A stretch of DNA of 64,000 bases from assembly GCA_030783905.1 (NCBI GenBank), contig JAQAHH010000006.1, forward strand, positions 434,001-498,000. Reading direction: 5' to 3'. This stretch comes from Bisgaard Taxon 45 (lineage in GTDB: Bacteria; Pseudomonadota; Gammaproteobacteria; Enterobacterales; Pasteurellaceae). The notes beneath the pieces were generated by a model. That model had not been told where the DNA came from. It saw only the letters and a program-made list of their open reading frames with translations, and searched no databases. Shown piece by piece: positions 1 to 9,820 of the stretch; within the stretch, counting starts at the first letter, position 1, and the number at the start of each line of letters is the position of its first letter. The position numbers were made by a program, and so were the translations under genes.

Positions 1-1
1 G

Positions 2-211
2 TTTGGCGATCTATATATTGTAATGGGCGATAAATTAGGGCAAGGCGAATTTACTTTCCGTTTGCAATATAAGCCGTTTGTTCGCTGGTTGTGGTTGGGG
101 GGGCTGTTAATGGCTTTGGGAGCGTTATTGGCGGTGTTTGCTTTACGTCGTAAGCCAGATAGCACAACGCCTGAGATTGGTAACGTAATGAGTCATCACA
201 CGAGAGATTGA
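2..211 (+). CDS. nrfE: CcmF/NrfE-family cytochrome c heme lyase subunit, C-terminal fragment
   Basis: The reading frame enters from outside the window, so only about 69 C-terminal residues are seen. They include YKPFVRWLWLGGLLMALG, the conserved last transmembrane segment of CcmF/NrfE proteins, followed by a short charged tail. These inner-membrane proteins pass heme to apocytochrome c CXXCH (or CXXCK) motifs in the periplasm. The stop codon overlaps the TTG start of the next gene, so it heads a translationally linked operon of maturation genes. Whether it is the general ccm copy or the nitrite-reductase nrf copy cannot be decided from this fragment. The following HI0933-type gene is adjacent to a second, nrf-like cluster in Haemophilus as I recall it, so I lean to nrfE. 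Confidence 0.75.
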   Translation, partial: FGDLYIVMGDKLGQGEFTFRLQYKPFVRWLWLGGLLMALGALLAVFALRRKPDSTTPEIGNVMSHHTRD

Positions 212-774
212 GTATGCAAGCTAATCCGAAAAAAAATAATGCCTTCGTGTTTTTACCGCTTTTTTTGCTTTTAGCGTTGTGCATCTTATTGTTAATTGGG
301 TTACAACAAGATCCGAAAAAAATTGCCTCGGCTTTAATCGGGAAACCCGTGCCGACGTTTTCGCAGCCTGATTTATTGCAAGCAGAGGTCCGCTTAACCA
401 ATCAAGACTTACCAAAACAGGTGTTTTTGCTCAATGTGTGGGGCAGTTGGTGTGCCTATTGTCAAAAAGAGCATCCTTTCTTGCTGCAATTATCCAAATC
501 AATACCGATTGTCGGCTTAAATTACCGTGATAAACCACACAATGCCCTAGCGATGTTGACGCAAATGGGCAATCCTTTTCAGTTAGTGATTCAGGATGGT
601 AAAGGGAAATTGGCGCTCGAACTCGGTGTAGATGGCGCGCCTGAAACCTATTTAGTGGATCAACTGGGAGTGATTCGCTATCGCTATGTTGGGCCATTAA
701 GTTCTGATGTTTGGCAAAAGATATTGCTACCAGAGGTGCAAAAATGGGAGGCAGAACATGCAAAAGTGCGGTAG
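208..774 (+). CDS. dsbE: Thiol:disulfide interchange protein DsbE/CcmG, thioredoxin-like
   Basis: This is a membrane-anchored periplasmic thioredoxin-like protein that keeps the heme-binding cysteines of apocytochrome c reduced. Residues 13-32 form one hydrophobic anchor. The active site WGSWCAYC lies at about residues 78-85 (Cys82 and Cys85), and a cis-Pro region (GAPETYLVD) follows near residue 150, as in the family. The 188-residue length is normal. The start is a TTG that overlaps the upstream stop codon (TTGA); an ATG two codons downstream at 214 is the alternative. The 3' end overlaps the start of the next gene (ATG at 758). The final codons contain the uptake 9-mer at 764-772, shared by the two overlapping frames. 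Confidence 0.9.
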   Translation: MSMQANPKKNNAFVFLPLFLLLALCILLLIGLQQDPKKIASALIGKPVPTFSQPDLLQAEVRLTNQDLPKQVFLLNVWGSWCAYCQKEHPFLLQLSKSIPIVGLNYRDKPHNALAMLTQMGNPFQLVIQDGKGKLALELGVDGAPETYLVDQLGVIRYRYVGPLSSDVWQKILLPEVQKWEAEHAKVR

Positions 775-1243
775 GTTTTTACTCGCTTTTCTCCTTTATA
801 TAAGCCTTTTTGCGCAGGCAGACATGGTGGATACCTACCCATTTCACACGCCTGAAGAACGGGTACGAGCCGTTGAATTAGCAAAATCGTTGCGTTGTCC
901 ACAATGCCAAAATCAAAACTTGGTAGAATCTAACTCACCGATTGCCTATGACTTACGTCTCGAAGTGTACAACATGGTCAATGAAGGTAAAACCAACCAA
1001 CAAATTGTGGAACTGATGACCACACGCTTTGGTGATTTTGTGTTGTATAAGCCACCGTTTCAATGGACAACCTTATTTTTGTGGGGCGCGCCAGTTGTAT
1101 TATTGTTATTGGCGTTTGGCTTAATGTGGCGTGATACAAAAGGGCGAAGTAAACGTCGCGCTGCCATCAAATTGGATCAGACGCAACAAGACAGGTTGCA
1201 ACAGTTATTAAACCAAGCTGAAAAAACAGGAAACGAAAAATGA
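758..1243 (+). CDS. nrfF: CcmH/NrfF-family cytochrome c maturation thiol protein
   Basis: I chose the ATG at 758 rather than the longer frame from 707 because it begins a good signal peptide (MQKCGRFLLAFLLYISLFAQA). The mature protein has the family motif LRCPQCQNQNL, with redox cysteines near residues 47 and 50. A single transmembrane segment (about residues 105-125) comes before a basic tail. CcmH/NrfF reduces the apocytochrome cysteines before heme attachment. At about 161 residues it contains only the CcmH domain; the CcmI/TPR part is the separate next gene, an arrangement seen for nrfF-nrfG and for many split ccmH-ccmI pairs. It overlaps that gene by ATGA. Confidence 0.85.
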   Translation: MQKCGRFLLAFLLYISLFAQADMVDTYPFHTPEERVRAVELAKSLRCPQCQNQNLVESNSPIAYDLRLEVYNMVNEGKTNQQIVELMTTRFGDFVLYKPPFQWTTLFLWGAPVVLLLLAFGLMWRDTKGRSKRRAAIKLDQTQQDRLQQLLNQAEKTGNEK

Positions 1244-2076
1244 TGTGGTGGGGATTAGCGTTTTTTGCGTGGTTGATTGTCGTGTTGTTATTGTTACCCT
1301 TGCCGAGATGGCAAGCGTGGCAAACCCAATATCGTCAGCAACAAAATATCGCACTTTATCGTGAGAAAATGGCAATGAAGCCAGCACAAGCGTTAGAAGT
1401 AGAGCTGAGCCAACGCTTATTAGAAGATGAAACATTTTTCCAAAATAGACCACGCGTTGAACAGCAACAGGAGAATGGCACAGAACGCTTTTCGCTCAGA
1501 TTTAATCTGTGCCTTATCGCCTTATTGTTGATTATCCCAACCCTGTATTATTTTTCCTTGCCACGTTATGCTGCAGTAGAAACCGGTGAACAGGCCTTTT
1601 GGCAACAACAAAGGCAATTAATGGAACAAGCGATTTCGCAGCAACAGGAAGACAAAATTAGCCAAATTCAGCAAAGATTACGTCAAGATCCGAATCATGC
1701 TGAAAATTGGCTAGCCCTAGGGCAAGCTTATTTGGATAATCACGAAGTGGAGCATGCTTTAATTGCCTATGACAATGCGCGCCAATTATTAGGTGATAAA
1801 CCTTATGTGCTTGGTGCGTTGGCAACAGCGTATTATTATCAAGCGGGACAGACGATGACAGCACAGGTGGAGTCATTATTAACTCAAGCCTTACGTGCCG
1901 ATCCTGTTGAAAGCGCAAGTCTGTCTTTGATTGCGACGGAAGCCTTTGTGCAAGGAAATTATCAGAAAGCCGCACAAACTTGGCAAAAAATGTTAGACTC
2001 CGATCGACCGAATGTCGAACGTCGTTTGTTGATTCAACGAATACAGATGGCAGAAATCAGACAACAATCCAACTAA
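1240..2076 (+). CDS. nrfG: CcmI/NrfG-like TPR protein of cytochrome c maturation
   Basis: This 278-residue membrane protein has a transmembrane helix at the N terminus (about residues 5-21) and a second near residues 90-110. They are followed by a periplasmic domain with TPR-like repeats (NWLALGQAYLDNHEVEHALI and a second around KPYVLGALATAYYYQAG). Such proteins hold apocytochrome c for the heme lyase. The start is ATG at 1240, overlapping the preceding stop; ATG at 1243 is the alternative. It is the last gene of the operon, because a strong hairpin followed by T residues lies 9 bases after the stop. The nrfG/ccmI choice is uncertain; the architecture is clear. Confidence 0.8.
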   Translation: MMWWGLAFFAWLIVVLLLLPLPRWQAWQTQYRQQQNIALYREKMAMKPAQALEVELSQRLLEDETFFQNRPRVEQQQENGTERFSLRFNLCLIALLLIIPTLYYFSLPRYAAVETGEQAFWQQQRQLMEQAISQQQEDKISQIQQRLRQDPNHAENWLALGQAYLDNHEVEHALIAYDNARQLLGDKPYVLGALATAYYYQAGQTMTAQVESLLTQALRADPVESASLSLIATEAFVQGNYQKAAQTWQKMLDSDRPNVERRLLIQRIQMAEIRQQSN

Positions 2077-2084
2077 CTAACGTG

Positions 2085-2120
2085 AAATCAGGCGTATAAT
2101 AAAACGCCTGATTTTGTTTT
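2085..2120 (+). terminator. Rho-independent terminator after the cytochrome c maturation operon
   Basis: Perfect 10-bp inverted repeat (AAATCAGGCG / CGCCTGATTT, arms 2085-2094 and 2105-2114) followed by TGTTTT. Confidence 0.85.
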
Positions 2121-2147
2121 ATCGTGATACAATGTTCAAACAATCTT

Positions 2148-3377
2148 ATGAAAAACTATTCTGAAGTGATTATTCTTGGCGCAGGGGCGGCAGGATTATT
2201 TTGTGCGAGTCAAGCCGCTAAATTAGGCAAGCAAGTCACCTTGCTAGATAACGGTAAAAAAATTGGGCGCAAAATTTTAATGTCGGGTGGTGGATTTTGT
2301 AATTTCACCAATTTAGAGGTGACACCACAGCACTATCTTTCGCAAAACCCCCACTTTGTTAAATCCGCCTTAGCTCGTTATACCCAATGGGATTTTATTG
2401 CCATGGTGGCGCAATATGGTATTGCCTATCATGAAAAAGAATTAGGGCAATTATTCACTGATGAGGGGGCGGAAAAAATTGTCGAGATGTTAGCGGCAGA
2501 ATGTGCCAATTATCAGGTCAATATTCAGTTACGTCAGCAAGTCAGCGACATTCATCAATTGTGCTCGGCGGATCTGGCTCAAGGCAAAACAGGGCGTTTT
2601 TCTTTACTGGCTAATGGGACCACTTGGTATTGCGATGCCTTAGTGATTGCCACGGGAGGGCTGTCTATGCCCGGTTTAGGGGCCACGCCTTTCGGCTATC
2701 AAGTGGCGGAACAATTTGGCATTCAGGTCTTGCCGCCAAGAGCCAGTCTTGTGCCCTTTACTTGGCGTGAAACGGATAAATTTTATACCGCACTTTCAGG
2801 GATTTCCTTGCCGATTGTGGCGACAGCAAACTGTGGTCAATCCTTTAATAATCAGATGTTGTTTACCCATCGAGGCATTTCAGGACCTGCTATTTTACAA
2901 ATATCAAACTATTGGCAACCGAATGAATCTATTGAAATTGATTTATTACCCGATCAAGATATTGGCGCGTTTTTACAGCAATTACGTACGACTTCACCGA
3001 AGTTGCAGCTTAAAAATGCGTTAAGTCGTGTCTTACCGAAAAAATTGGTAGAGCTTTGGCTTGAACAAAACATTATCCATGATGAACCCATTGCCCAACT
3101 CAGCAAAGTGCGTTTGCAACAATTGATTGATCTTATCCATCATTGGTCGTTTTTACCGAATGGCACAGAGGGGTATCGCACCGCTGAAGTAACAATGGGA
3201 GGGGTGGATACACATGCCATTTCCTCGAAAACCATGCAAAGCCATCATGTCAAAGGCTTGTATTTTATTGGCGAAGTGCTGGATGTGACCGGTTGGCTAG
3301 GGGGGTATAACTTCCAATGGGCATGGAGCTCCGCTTATGCTTGTGCCGTTGCATTGGGGGAGAGTGCAGTTAATTAA
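2148..3377 (+). CDS. HI0933/YhiN-family FAD-dependent oxidoreductase (BaiN-like flavoprotein)
   Basis: The protein starts with a dinucleotide-binding fold, EVIILGAGAAGLFCASQAAK, then a GRKILMSGGGFCNFTN segment, a second FAD-contacting motif ALVIATGGLSMPGLGATPFG near residue 170, and a C-terminal LYFIGEVLDVTGWLGGYNFQ motif that closes the FAD site. This matches the HI0933-like (PF03486) family; no substrate is established for most members. I prefer ATG at 2148, giving about 409 residues, over GTG at 2124, because the family begins just before the GAGAAG loop; neither has a strong ribosome binding site. It is monocistronic, lying between a terminator and the catalase promoter. Confidence 0.85.
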   Translation: MKNYSEVIILGAGAAGLFCASQAAKLGKQVTLLDNGKKIGRKILMSGGGFCNFTNLEVTPQHYLSQNPHFVKSALARYTQWDFIAMVAQYGIAYHEKELGQLFTDEGAEKIVEMLAAECANYQVNIQLRQQVSDIHQLCSADLAQGKTGRFSLLANGTTWYCDALVIATGGLSMPGLGATPFGYQVAEQFGIQVLPPRASLVPFTWRETDKFYTALSGISLPIVATANCGQSFNNQMLFTHRGISGPAILQISNYWQPNESIEIDLLPDQDIGAFLQQLRTTSPKLQLKNALSRVLPKKLVELWLEQNIIHDEPIAQLSKVRLQQLIDLIHHWSFLPNGTEGYRTAEVTMGGVDTHAISSKTMQSHHVKGLYFIGEVLDVTGWLGGYNFQWAWSSAYACAVALGESAVN

Positions 3378-3439
3378 TGTGATTTGAATGTTTTTATTTA
3401 TCAATTTTTTTATTTTAATCGTCAATTTCGATTGAATTG

Positions 3440-3472
3440 ATAGATTGAGTGGGAAATTCAAATAGATATAAT
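3440..3472 (+). promoter_or_regulatory. Putative catalase promoter with two ATAG half-sites
   Basis: A TATAAT box (3467-3472) is preceded 16 bases upstream by TTGAGT (3445-3450). ATAG tetramers occur at 3440 and 3462, exactly 22 bases apart with T two bases after each. That is the spacing of alternate OxyR elements, although the intervening CTAT elements are missing. A dyad TCAAT-N4-ATTGA lies just upstream (3422-3435). The promoter is reasonable; the regulator is a guess. Confidence 0.45.
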
Positions 3473-3560
3473 GCAAACAAATCTGAGGGATTCGCGACCA
3501 GCTAATCCAATTACGTTGTAGGTTGAATCATCTTTCTACTTTATTCTAGAGGAATATATT

Positions 3561-5015
3561 ATGTCTAAATGCCCATTTGATCATGGCTCAAACACCTTAA
3601 CTAATGCTGCAGGTGCCCCGATTGTTGAAAACGATAACACTATGTCTGCAGGACCTAAAGGGCCATTACTATTACAAGATGTGTGGTTCCAAGAGAAATT
3701 AGCCCACTTTGCGCGTGAGCGTATTCCTGAGCGTGTAGTGCATGCGAAAGGCTCTGCGGCTTATGGTACATTTACTGTTACTCATGATATCAGCAAGTAC
3801 ACCAAAGCGGATTTATTCAACGGTATTGGTAAACAAACTCAAGTATTATTACGTTTCTCAACCGTAGCAGGTGAGCGTGGTGCAGCAGATGCTGAGCGTG
3901 ATGTGCGTGGTTTTGCCTTAAAATTCTACACAGAACAAGGGAACTGGGATTTAGTAGGTAATAACACACCCGTATTCTTTATTCGTGATCCATTGAAATT
4001 CCCTGATTTCATTCATACACAAAAACGTAACCCACAAACTAACTTACGTGATGCAAACGCTGCATGGGATTTCTGGTCTCGTCACCCTGAATCATTACAC
4101 CAAATCATGATTCTTTTCAGTGACCGTGGTATTCCAACAGACTTACGTCATATGAACGGTTATGGTAGCCATACCTATAGTTTCATTAACGCACAAAACG
4201 AGCGTTTCTGGGTGAAATTCCACTTTAAAACACAACAAGGCCACAAATTCTATACTAATGAAGAAGCGGCTAAAGTGGTGGGTGAAAACCGTGAGTCAAG
4301 CCAACAAGATTTATACGAAGCGATTGAACGCGGTGAGTTCCCACGTTGGAATGTTCAAGTGCAAATCATGCCAGAAGCCGATGCACACAAACATAACTAT
4401 GCGTTTGACTTAACGAAAGTATGGCCACACAAAGATTATCCAATGATCGAAGTGGGGGTATTAGAGTTAAATCAAAACCCAATTAACTACTTCGCTGAAG
4501 TGGAACAGGCAGCGTTTGCCCCTTCTAACATCGTACCGGGAATTGGTTTCTCACCAGACCGTATGTTACAAGGTCGTCTATTCTCATACCAAGACGCGCA
4601 ACGTTACCGTTTAGGGGTTAACCACCACCAAATTCCAGTTAACGCACCAAAATGCCCATACCACACCACACACCGTGATGGCGCAATGCGAGTCGATAAC
4701 AATGGTGGCACACACCCTAACTATGCACCGAATCGTTTTGATACGTATGTGCCGACTCACCAACAAGAGCCTGCATTAGAATTAGAGCGTTCAGCTGCAC
4801 ACTTTAACTTCCGTGAGTATGATGAAGATTACTACACACAACCAGCGGCACTTTATAACTTATTCGATGCTGAGCAAAAAGCACGTGTGGCAGCCAACTT
4901 TGCAGCAGGCTTATCTGGTGTAACAGATTGTGCAATCGTTGAAAGACAATTAGCCTTATTTGACAAAGTCAGCAAAGAATTAGCCGATGCAATTCGTGCG
5001 AACTTAGCGAAATAA
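3561..5015 (+). CDS. hktE: Monofunctional heme catalase (HktE/KatA type)
   Basis: A 484-residue small-subunit catalase that converts hydrogen peroxide to water and oxygen. The distal heme histidine lies in [15 protein letters not shown] (His61), the distal asparagine in [14 protein letters not shown], and the proximal heme tyrosine in [14 protein letters not shown] near residue 345. The [10 protein letters not shown] block typical of the family is present. The length and the lack of an extra C-terminal domain fit the small-subunit, NADPH-binding clade. An AGAGGA ribosome binding site precedes the ATG. The codon choice looks like that of a highly expressed gene (for example many TTA/CGT and few rare codons). 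It has its own promoter and terminator. The symbol follows the Haemophilus gene; katA is equivalent. Confidence 0.96.
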   Translation: MSKCPFDHGSNTLTNAAGAPIVENDNTMSAGPKGPLLLQDVWFQEKLAHFARERIPERVVHAKGSAAYGTFTVTHDISKYTKADLFNGIGKQTQVLLRFSTVAGERGAADAERDVRGFALKFYTEQGNWDLVGNNTPVFFIRDPLKFPDFIHTQKRNPQTNLRDANAAWDFWSRHPESLHQIMILFSDRGIPTDLRHMNGYGSHTYSFINAQNERFWVKFHFKTQQGHKFYTNEEAAKVVGENRESSQQDLYEAIERGEFPRWNVQVQIMPEADAHKHNYAFDLTKVWPHKDYPMIEVGVLELNQNPINYFAEVEQAAFAPSNIVPGIGFSPDRMLQGRLFSYQDAQRYRLGVNHHQIPVNAPKCPYHTTHRDGAMRVDNNGGTHPNYAPNRFDTYVPTHQQEPALELERSAAHFNFREYDEDYYTQPAALYNLFDAEQKARVAANFAAGLSGVTDCAIVERQLALFDKVSKELADAIRANLAK

Positions 5016-5037
5016 TCTTGTTGGAACTTTATGATTC

Positions 5038-5066
5038 AGGCTTGGGGCAACCCAAGCCTTTTTTAT
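5038..5066 (+). terminator. Catalase terminator
   Basis: Stem AGGCTTGGG (5038-5046) / CCCAAGCCT (5051-5059), loop GCAA, followed by a run of six T. It also overlaps the 3' end of the convergent acetyltransferase gene. Confidence 0.9.
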
Positions 5067-5599
5067 GATATGTGACGTTTAATCCAGTAACGTTGAATGA
5101 TTTTTCCTTGTCTTTCAAACTCACTTTCTAAATATCCACCATTTTTTAAGATCACTTTGCTGGAAGCGATATTATCTTTATCACAGGAAAGCATCACCTC
5201 TTTTATCCCCAATAGATCGGTTTTTTCTAATGCAAGTGTGAGCATTTGAGTTGCATAACCTTTTCCCCATTCTTGAGGATGCACTGAATAGCCAATATTT
5301 CCTGCATATTGTAGAAGATAGTCATTTAGCTTATGTCTCAGATGGATGATACCTATCATCCGATTTTCGCTTGTATGCCAAGCAAGATAAGTACTATCAG
5401 CCACCTTGTCATAACCAAAGTGATTTGTTCCAGAGGGGGCATTCAGATACGCAAGCCAATCTTCAAAAGTGTCTGCAGAAAAATGGGCTAATTGATTGGC
5501 GCCGTGTAAGGTGAGCCCTGCGTTTTTATAAGTTTGTTGATAGTTTAGAATTTCATTTTTATGGATTAACGTGGGTTTGAGCAGCATTAAAGATTGCAT
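5063..5599 (-). CDS. GNAT-family N-acetyltransferase
   Basis: This 178-residue protein has the acetyl-CoA-binding motif A of RimJ/RimL-like GNAT proteins: NIGYSVHPQEWGKGYATQML, containing the Q/RxxGxG/A loop (WGKGYA). The region EVMLSCDKDNIASSKVILKN matches the usual C-terminal half (neighbour strand then SxxVxxKxGF-like helix). An excellent AGGAGG sits 6 bases upstream of the ATG at 5599, fixing the start. It is convergent with the catalase and divergent from dnaE. The acceptor substrate cannot be predicted. Confidence 0.85.
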   Translation of the reverse strand: MQSLMLLKPTLIHKNEILNYQQTYKNAGLTLHGANQLAHFSADTFEDWLAYLNAPSGTNHFGYDKVADSTYLAWHTSENRMIGIIHLRHKLNDYLLQYAGNIGYSVHPQEWGKGYATQMLTLALEKTDLLGIKEVMLSCDKDNIASSKVILKNGGYLESEFERQGKIIQRYWIKRHIS

Positions 5600-5738
5600 C
5601 GTACCTCCTTGATTTGCATTGCATATAACTTAGCATAATGGAGAACTTCTCACCTAGCTAAATTTGTGCAACTGGCAAAATCCCGTTAAAATAGACCGCA
5701 CTTTTGCCTGAATTTTTCTGCATCGCAAGGATATTTTT

Positions 5739-8700
5739 ATGTCGCACCCCCGTTTTGTCCATCTCCGTGTACACAGTGATTTTTCCATGATTAATGGTAT
5801 TGTGAAAATCAAGCCGTTAATTAAAGCCTGTGTTGAACATAATATGGTGGCAATGGGGCTAACGGACTTTACCAATTTTTGCGGTTTAGTACGTTTTTAT
5901 GGCGAAGCGTTATCTTCAGGGGTGAAGCCCATTATTGGGGCGGATGTGCGAGTCAAAAGTGATTTATGTGGGGACGAATTTTTTGATTTAACCTTATTGG
6001 CGAAAAATAATACGGGTTATCACAATATCACCTTGCTACTTTCCAAAGCTTATGAGCGAGGTTACCAAGATCTGCCCTACATTGATCAAGCATGGTTAAT
6101 TGAACACCGTGAGGGCATAATTGTGCTGTCTGGTGGGCATTATGGCGATGTGGGTAAAAAGCTGTTAAAAGGCAATCCAACCGAGATTGAAAGTGCGGTC
6201 AAGTTTTATCAAGACTATTTCCCTGATCATTTCTATTTAAGTTTGAGCCGAACAGGGCGTTATGAAGAAGAACGTTATGTCAGTTTAGCCTTAACGTTAG
6301 CCGAAGAAAAAGGCTTGCCTGTGGTGGCAACCAATGATGTGTTGTTCTTACAGGAAGAGGATTTTGAGGCGCATGAAATTCGTGTGGCTATTCACGATAG
6401 TTATACCCTTGATGATCCAAAACGCCCTAAAATTTATACCGCTCAGCAATATTTTCGTTCTGAACAAGAAATGTGTGATCTGTTTGCGGATATTCCTTCT
6501 GCGTTGGAAAACACCTTACTCATTGCGCAACGTTGTAATGTGACGATTCGTCTTGGCGAATATTTTTTACCACAATTCCCAACGGGTGACCTGTCCACCG
6601 AGGATTTTTTGGTAAAAAAAGCCAAAGAAGGTTTGGAAGAGCGCCTTAAATTTCTTTTTCCTGACGAAAAAATACGTCAAGCACGTCGCCCTGACTATGA
6701 TGAACGTTTGCAAGTCGAATTAGATGTGATTAACCAAATGGGTTTCCCGGGTTATTTCTTGATTGTCATGGAGTTTATTCAATGGTCGAAAGACAATGAT
6801 ATTCCTGTGGGACCAGGGCGAGGATCGGGTGCAGGCTCTTTGGTGGCTTATGCCTTAAAAATTACCGATCTCGATCCGTTAGAATTTGATTTGCTTTTTG
6901 AGCGTTTCTTAAACCCAGAACGTGTTTCCATGCCAGACTTTGACGTGGATTTTTGTATGGACGGTCGCGATCGGGTAATTGAGCATGTGGCAGAAACCTA
7001 TGGACGGGGAGCGGTATCACAGATTATTACCTTTGGTACCATGGCGGCAAAAGCGGTGATTCGCGATGTAGGACGTGTACTTGGTCACCCTTATGGCTTT
7101 GTGGATCGTATTTCAAAATTAATTCCCCCCGATCCTGGTATGACCTTGGCGAAAGCCTTTGCCGCCGAACCGCAATTACAAGCCGTCTATGATTCCGATG
7201 AAGAAGTCAAAGCCTTGATTGATATGGCTCGCAAACTGGAAGGGGTGACCCGTAATGCAGGTAAACACGCAGGGGGCGTGGTGATTTCCCCGAGCTTGAT
7301 TACCGATTTCTCCCCCCTTTATTGTGATTCAGAAGGGAAACATCCCGTTACCCATTTTGATAAAAATGACGTGGAATATGCGGGGTTAGTGAAATTTGAC
7401 TTCTTAGGCTTGCGCACACTCACCATTATCAAATGGGCGTTGGATATGATTAATACCCGTCTCGCGAAAGAGGGAAAAGCGCCTGTTGATATCACCACGA
7501 TTCCGTTAGATGATTCCGCATCCTTTGAGTTATTGAAACGCGCTGAAACCACCGCGGTGTTCCAACTCGAGTCACGTGGTATGAAAGACTTGATTAAACG
7601 CCTACAGCCAGACTGTTTTGAGGATATTATCGCATTGGTGGCGTTGTTCCGTCCGGGGCCGTTAGAGTCGGGCATGGTACAGAACTTTATTGACCGCAAA
7701 CATGGTAATGAGGTTGTCGCCTATCCCGATCCAGAATATCAACACGAAAGTTTAAAACCGATCTTAGAACCGACTTATGGTGTGATCGTCTATCAAGAGC
7801 AAGTGATGCAGATTGCGCAAGAACTGGCGGGCTATACACTTGGTGGGGCGGACTTGCTCCGGCGTGCAATGGGTAAGAAAAAGCCAGAAGAAATGGCTGC
7901 ACAGCGTGAAATTTTTGAAAAAGGGGCGATTCAAAAAGGTGTAGATGGCGAGCTCGCCATGAAAATCTTTGACTTAGTAGAAAAATTTGCGGGTTACGGT
8001 TTTAACAAATCACACTCCGCCGCTTATGCCTTGGTATCCTATCAAACTTTATGGCTGAAAACCCATTATCCTGCCGAATTTATGGCAGCGGTAATGACCT
8101 CAGAAATGGATAACACCGATAAAATTGTGGGCTTATATGACGAATGTTTGCGTATGGGCTTAAAAGTGGCTCCGCCAGATATTAACACGGGTAAACATCA
8201 TTTTAGTGTCAATGAACAAGGTGAGATTGTGTATGGTATCGGGGCAATTAAAGGCGTGGGCGAAGGTCCGATTGAAGCCCTGATTGCGGCTCGTGAACAA
8301 GGGGGGATTTTTAAAGATCTCTTTGATTTGTGTGCTAGAGTGGATCTGAAAAAGATCAATCGCCGTACCTTTGAAAGTTTGATCTTATCGGGGGCATTTG
8401 ACAAACTCGGTCCGCATCGCGCAGCCTTGTCAAAAAATTTAGAGGATGCGTTAAAAGCGTCCGATCAACATGCGAAAGATGCGGCGATGGGACAAGCGGA
8501 TATGTTTGGCGTATTGACGGAAAGCCACGAAGATGTGGAAAAAGCCTATGCCAGCACACCATGTTGGAGTGAAAAGGTGATTTTAGAAGGGGAGCGTGAA
8601 ACCCTTGGATTGTATTTAAGTAGTCACCCGATTAGCCCTTATTTGAAAGAACTCGCGCATTATAGTTCAACGCGTTTAAAAGATTTAGTCCCTAACTCTC

Positions 8701-9218
8701 GCGGTCAGGTGAGTACTGTCAGTGGTTTAGTGGTTTCCTCGCGTTTTGCGGTAACGAAGAAAGGCAATCGTCTTGGCATCGCCACACTAGATGATCGCTC
8801 AGGGCGGTTAGATATCACCTTATTTGGTGAGGCTTTAGATAAATATGCCGATAAACTACAAAAAGATACGGTTGTGATTGTCTCGGGTCAGGTCAGCTTT
8901 GATGAGTTTTCTGGTGGATTAAAAATGTCGGTGCGTGAACTCATGGGCTTAGATGAAGCGCGTAGCCGCTATGCAAAAAGTTTGGCGATTTGTTTGACTG
9001 AAGAAAAGATGCAACCCGCCTTTATTCGCGAATTCAAAGCATTATTAACACCTTATAGTGGGGGGACTTTGCCTCTGCATGTTTATTATGCGAGCGCACA
9101 AGGGCAGTGTCGTGTCAAAATGGGCATACAATGGTCCGTAAACCCAAGTGATCAATTGTTCACTGACTTGGCTGAAAAATTAGGTGAAAATGCAGTGGAG
9201 TTAGAATTTCAATCATGA
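5739..9218 (+). CDS. dnaE: DNA polymerase III alpha subunit
   Basis: The 1159-residue length matches the E. coli replicative polymerase. An N-terminal PHP domain begins at [20 protein letters not shown]. The polymerase palm contains [16 protein letters not shown] and the catalytic aspartates in [13 protein letters not shown] near residues 398-402. [11 protein letters not shown] and the [11 protein letters not shown] finger region follow, and an OB fold near residues 985-1070 ([20 protein letters not shown]) leads to the tau-binding C terminus. AAGGA lies before the ATG. The uptake 9-mer (5695-5703, minus orientation) lies in the upstream gap. The gene overlaps the next by ATGA. Confidence 0.98.
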   Translation: MSHPRFVHLRVHSDFSMINGIVKIKPLIKACVEHNMVAMGLTDFTNFCGLVRFYGEALSSGVKPIIGADVRVKSDLCGDEFFDLTLLAKNNTGYHNITLLLSKAYERGYQDLPYIDQAWLIEHREGIIVLSGGHYGDVGKKLLKGNPTEIESAVKFYQDYFPDHFYLSLSRTGRYEEERYVSLALTLAEEKGLPVVATNDVLFLQEEDFEAHEIRVAIHDSYTLDDPKRPKIYTAQQYFRSEQEMCDLFADIPSALENTLLIAQRCNVTIRLGEYFLPQFPTGDLSTEDFLVKKAKEGLEERLKFLFPDEKIRQARRPDYDERLQVELDVINQMGFPGYFLIVMEFIQWSKDNDIPVGPGRGSGAGSLVAYALKITDLDPLEFDLLFERFLNPERVSMPDFDVDFCMDGRDRVIEHVAETYGRGAVSQIITFGTMAAKAVIRDVGRVLGHPYGFVDRISKLIPPDPGMTLAKAFAAEPQLQAVYDSDEEVKALIDMARKLEGVTRNAGKHAGGVVISPSLITDFSPLYCDSEGKHPVTHFDKNDVEYAGLVKFDFLGLRTLTIIKWALDMINTRLAKEGKAPVDITTIPLDDSASFELLKRAETTAVFQLESRGMKDLIKRLQPDCFEDIIALVALFRPGPLESGMVQNFIDRKHGNEVVAYPDPEYQHESLKPILEPTYGVIVYQEQVMQIAQELAGYTLGGADLLRRAMGKKKPEEMAAQREIFEKGAIQKGVDGELAMKIFDLVEKFAGYGFNKSHSAAYALVSYQTLWLKTHYPAEFMAAVMTSEMDNTDKIVGLYDECLRMGLKVAPPDINTGKHHFSVNEQGEIVYGIGAIKGVGEGPIEALIAAREQGGIFKDLFDLCARVDLKKINRRTFESLILSGAFDKLGPHRAALSKNLEDALKASDQHAKDAAMGQADMFGVLTESHEDVEKAYASTPCWSEKVILEGERETLGLYLSSHPISPYLKELAHYSSTRLKDLVPNSRGQVSTVSGLVVSSRFAVTKKGNRLGIATLDDRSGRLDITLFGEALDKYADKLQKDTVVIVSGQVSFDEFSGGLKMSVRELMGLDEARSRYAKSLAICLTEEKMQPAFIREFKALLTPYSGGTLPLHVYYASAQGQCRVKMGIQWSVNPSDQLFTDLAEKLGENAVELEFQS

Positions 9219-9781
9219 AAAAGTGGATACTGAGTGTGACCTTATTAGGTTTTTCGTACTGTGCGTTGGCAACGACTCATCCCATGCAGTTAGTGCAAGA
9301 TGCGAGAAAACAAATTGATGTGACAGTAGGATATGATCCTACTTATCGTAAAATAGCATTTCCAATGGGGGATGTGCCATTGCATACTGGCGTGTGTACT
9401 GATGTCGTGATTCGCGCTTATCGTCACCAGCATATTGATTTACAGAAATTAGTAAATCAAGACATGAAAAAAGCGTGGTCAAGCTATCCAAAACACTGGG
9501 GCTTAAAAACAACAGATACCAATATTGATCACCGTCGTGTGCCTAATTTGGAAACTTTTTTTCAGCGTCATGCAAAATCCCTCTCACTAACGGATATCAG
9601 CAGTTTTAACGCGGGGGACATTGTGACTTGGCGTTTGCCACGTAATTTGCCTCATATTGGCATTATTTCTGATAAGAAAAGTGCCGAAGGCATCCCGTTA
9701 GTGATTCATAACATTGGCGCGGGGACGCAAGAAGAGGATATTTTATTTAAATATAAAATGATCGGTCATTATCGTTATTAA
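9215..9781 (+). CDS. Exported DUF1287 protein (YijF-like)
   Basis: A 188-residue protein with an N-terminal signal peptide ([19 protein letters not shown], cleavage near residue 19). The domain matches DUF1287 as I recall it. A conserved cysteine lies in [14 protein letters not shown] (Cys61), a histidine in [12 protein letters not shown], and IHNIGAG occurs near the C terminus. The Cys then His order and the TDVV helix resemble NlpC/P60-type papain-fold enzymes, so a periplasmic cell-wall hydrolase is possible, but that is inference. It is translationally coupled to dnaE (ATGA overlap). A GC-rich hairpin follows. Confidence 0.75.
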   Translation: MKKWILSVTLLGFSYCALATTHPMQLVQDARKQIDVTVGYDPTYRKIAFPMGDVPLHTGVCTDVVIRAYRHQHIDLQKLVNQDMKKAWSSYPKHWGLKTTDTNIDHRRVPNLETFFQRHAKSLSLTDISSFNAGDIVTWRLPRNLPHIGIISDKKSAEGIPLVIHNIGAGTQEEDILFKYKMIGHYRY

Positions 9782-9785
9782 CTAA

Positions 9786-9811
9786 GACAGGGGCGTATTT
9801 GGGCCCCTGTC
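9786..9811. terminator. Hairpin between convergent DUF1287 and sdaA genes
   Basis: GACAGGGGC (9786-9794) and GCCCCTGTC (9803-9811) form a strong stem, but there is no long T run on either side. It is probably a bidirectional terminator. Confidence 0.5.
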
Positions 9812-9820
9812 GTTAATGGC

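Noticed and set aside
51-415. Minus-strand open frames opposite the dsbE gene
   Set aside because: They lie against a well-supported gene and lack motifs, start signals or sensible composition.
2124-2147. GTG start eight codons upstream for the HI0933-type flavoprotein
   Set aside because: The extension is unlike the family N terminus and starts immediately after the preceding terminator's T run.
7319-8562. Several minus-strand open frames inside dnaE
   Set aside because: They are antisense shadows of a strongly conserved polymerase gene.
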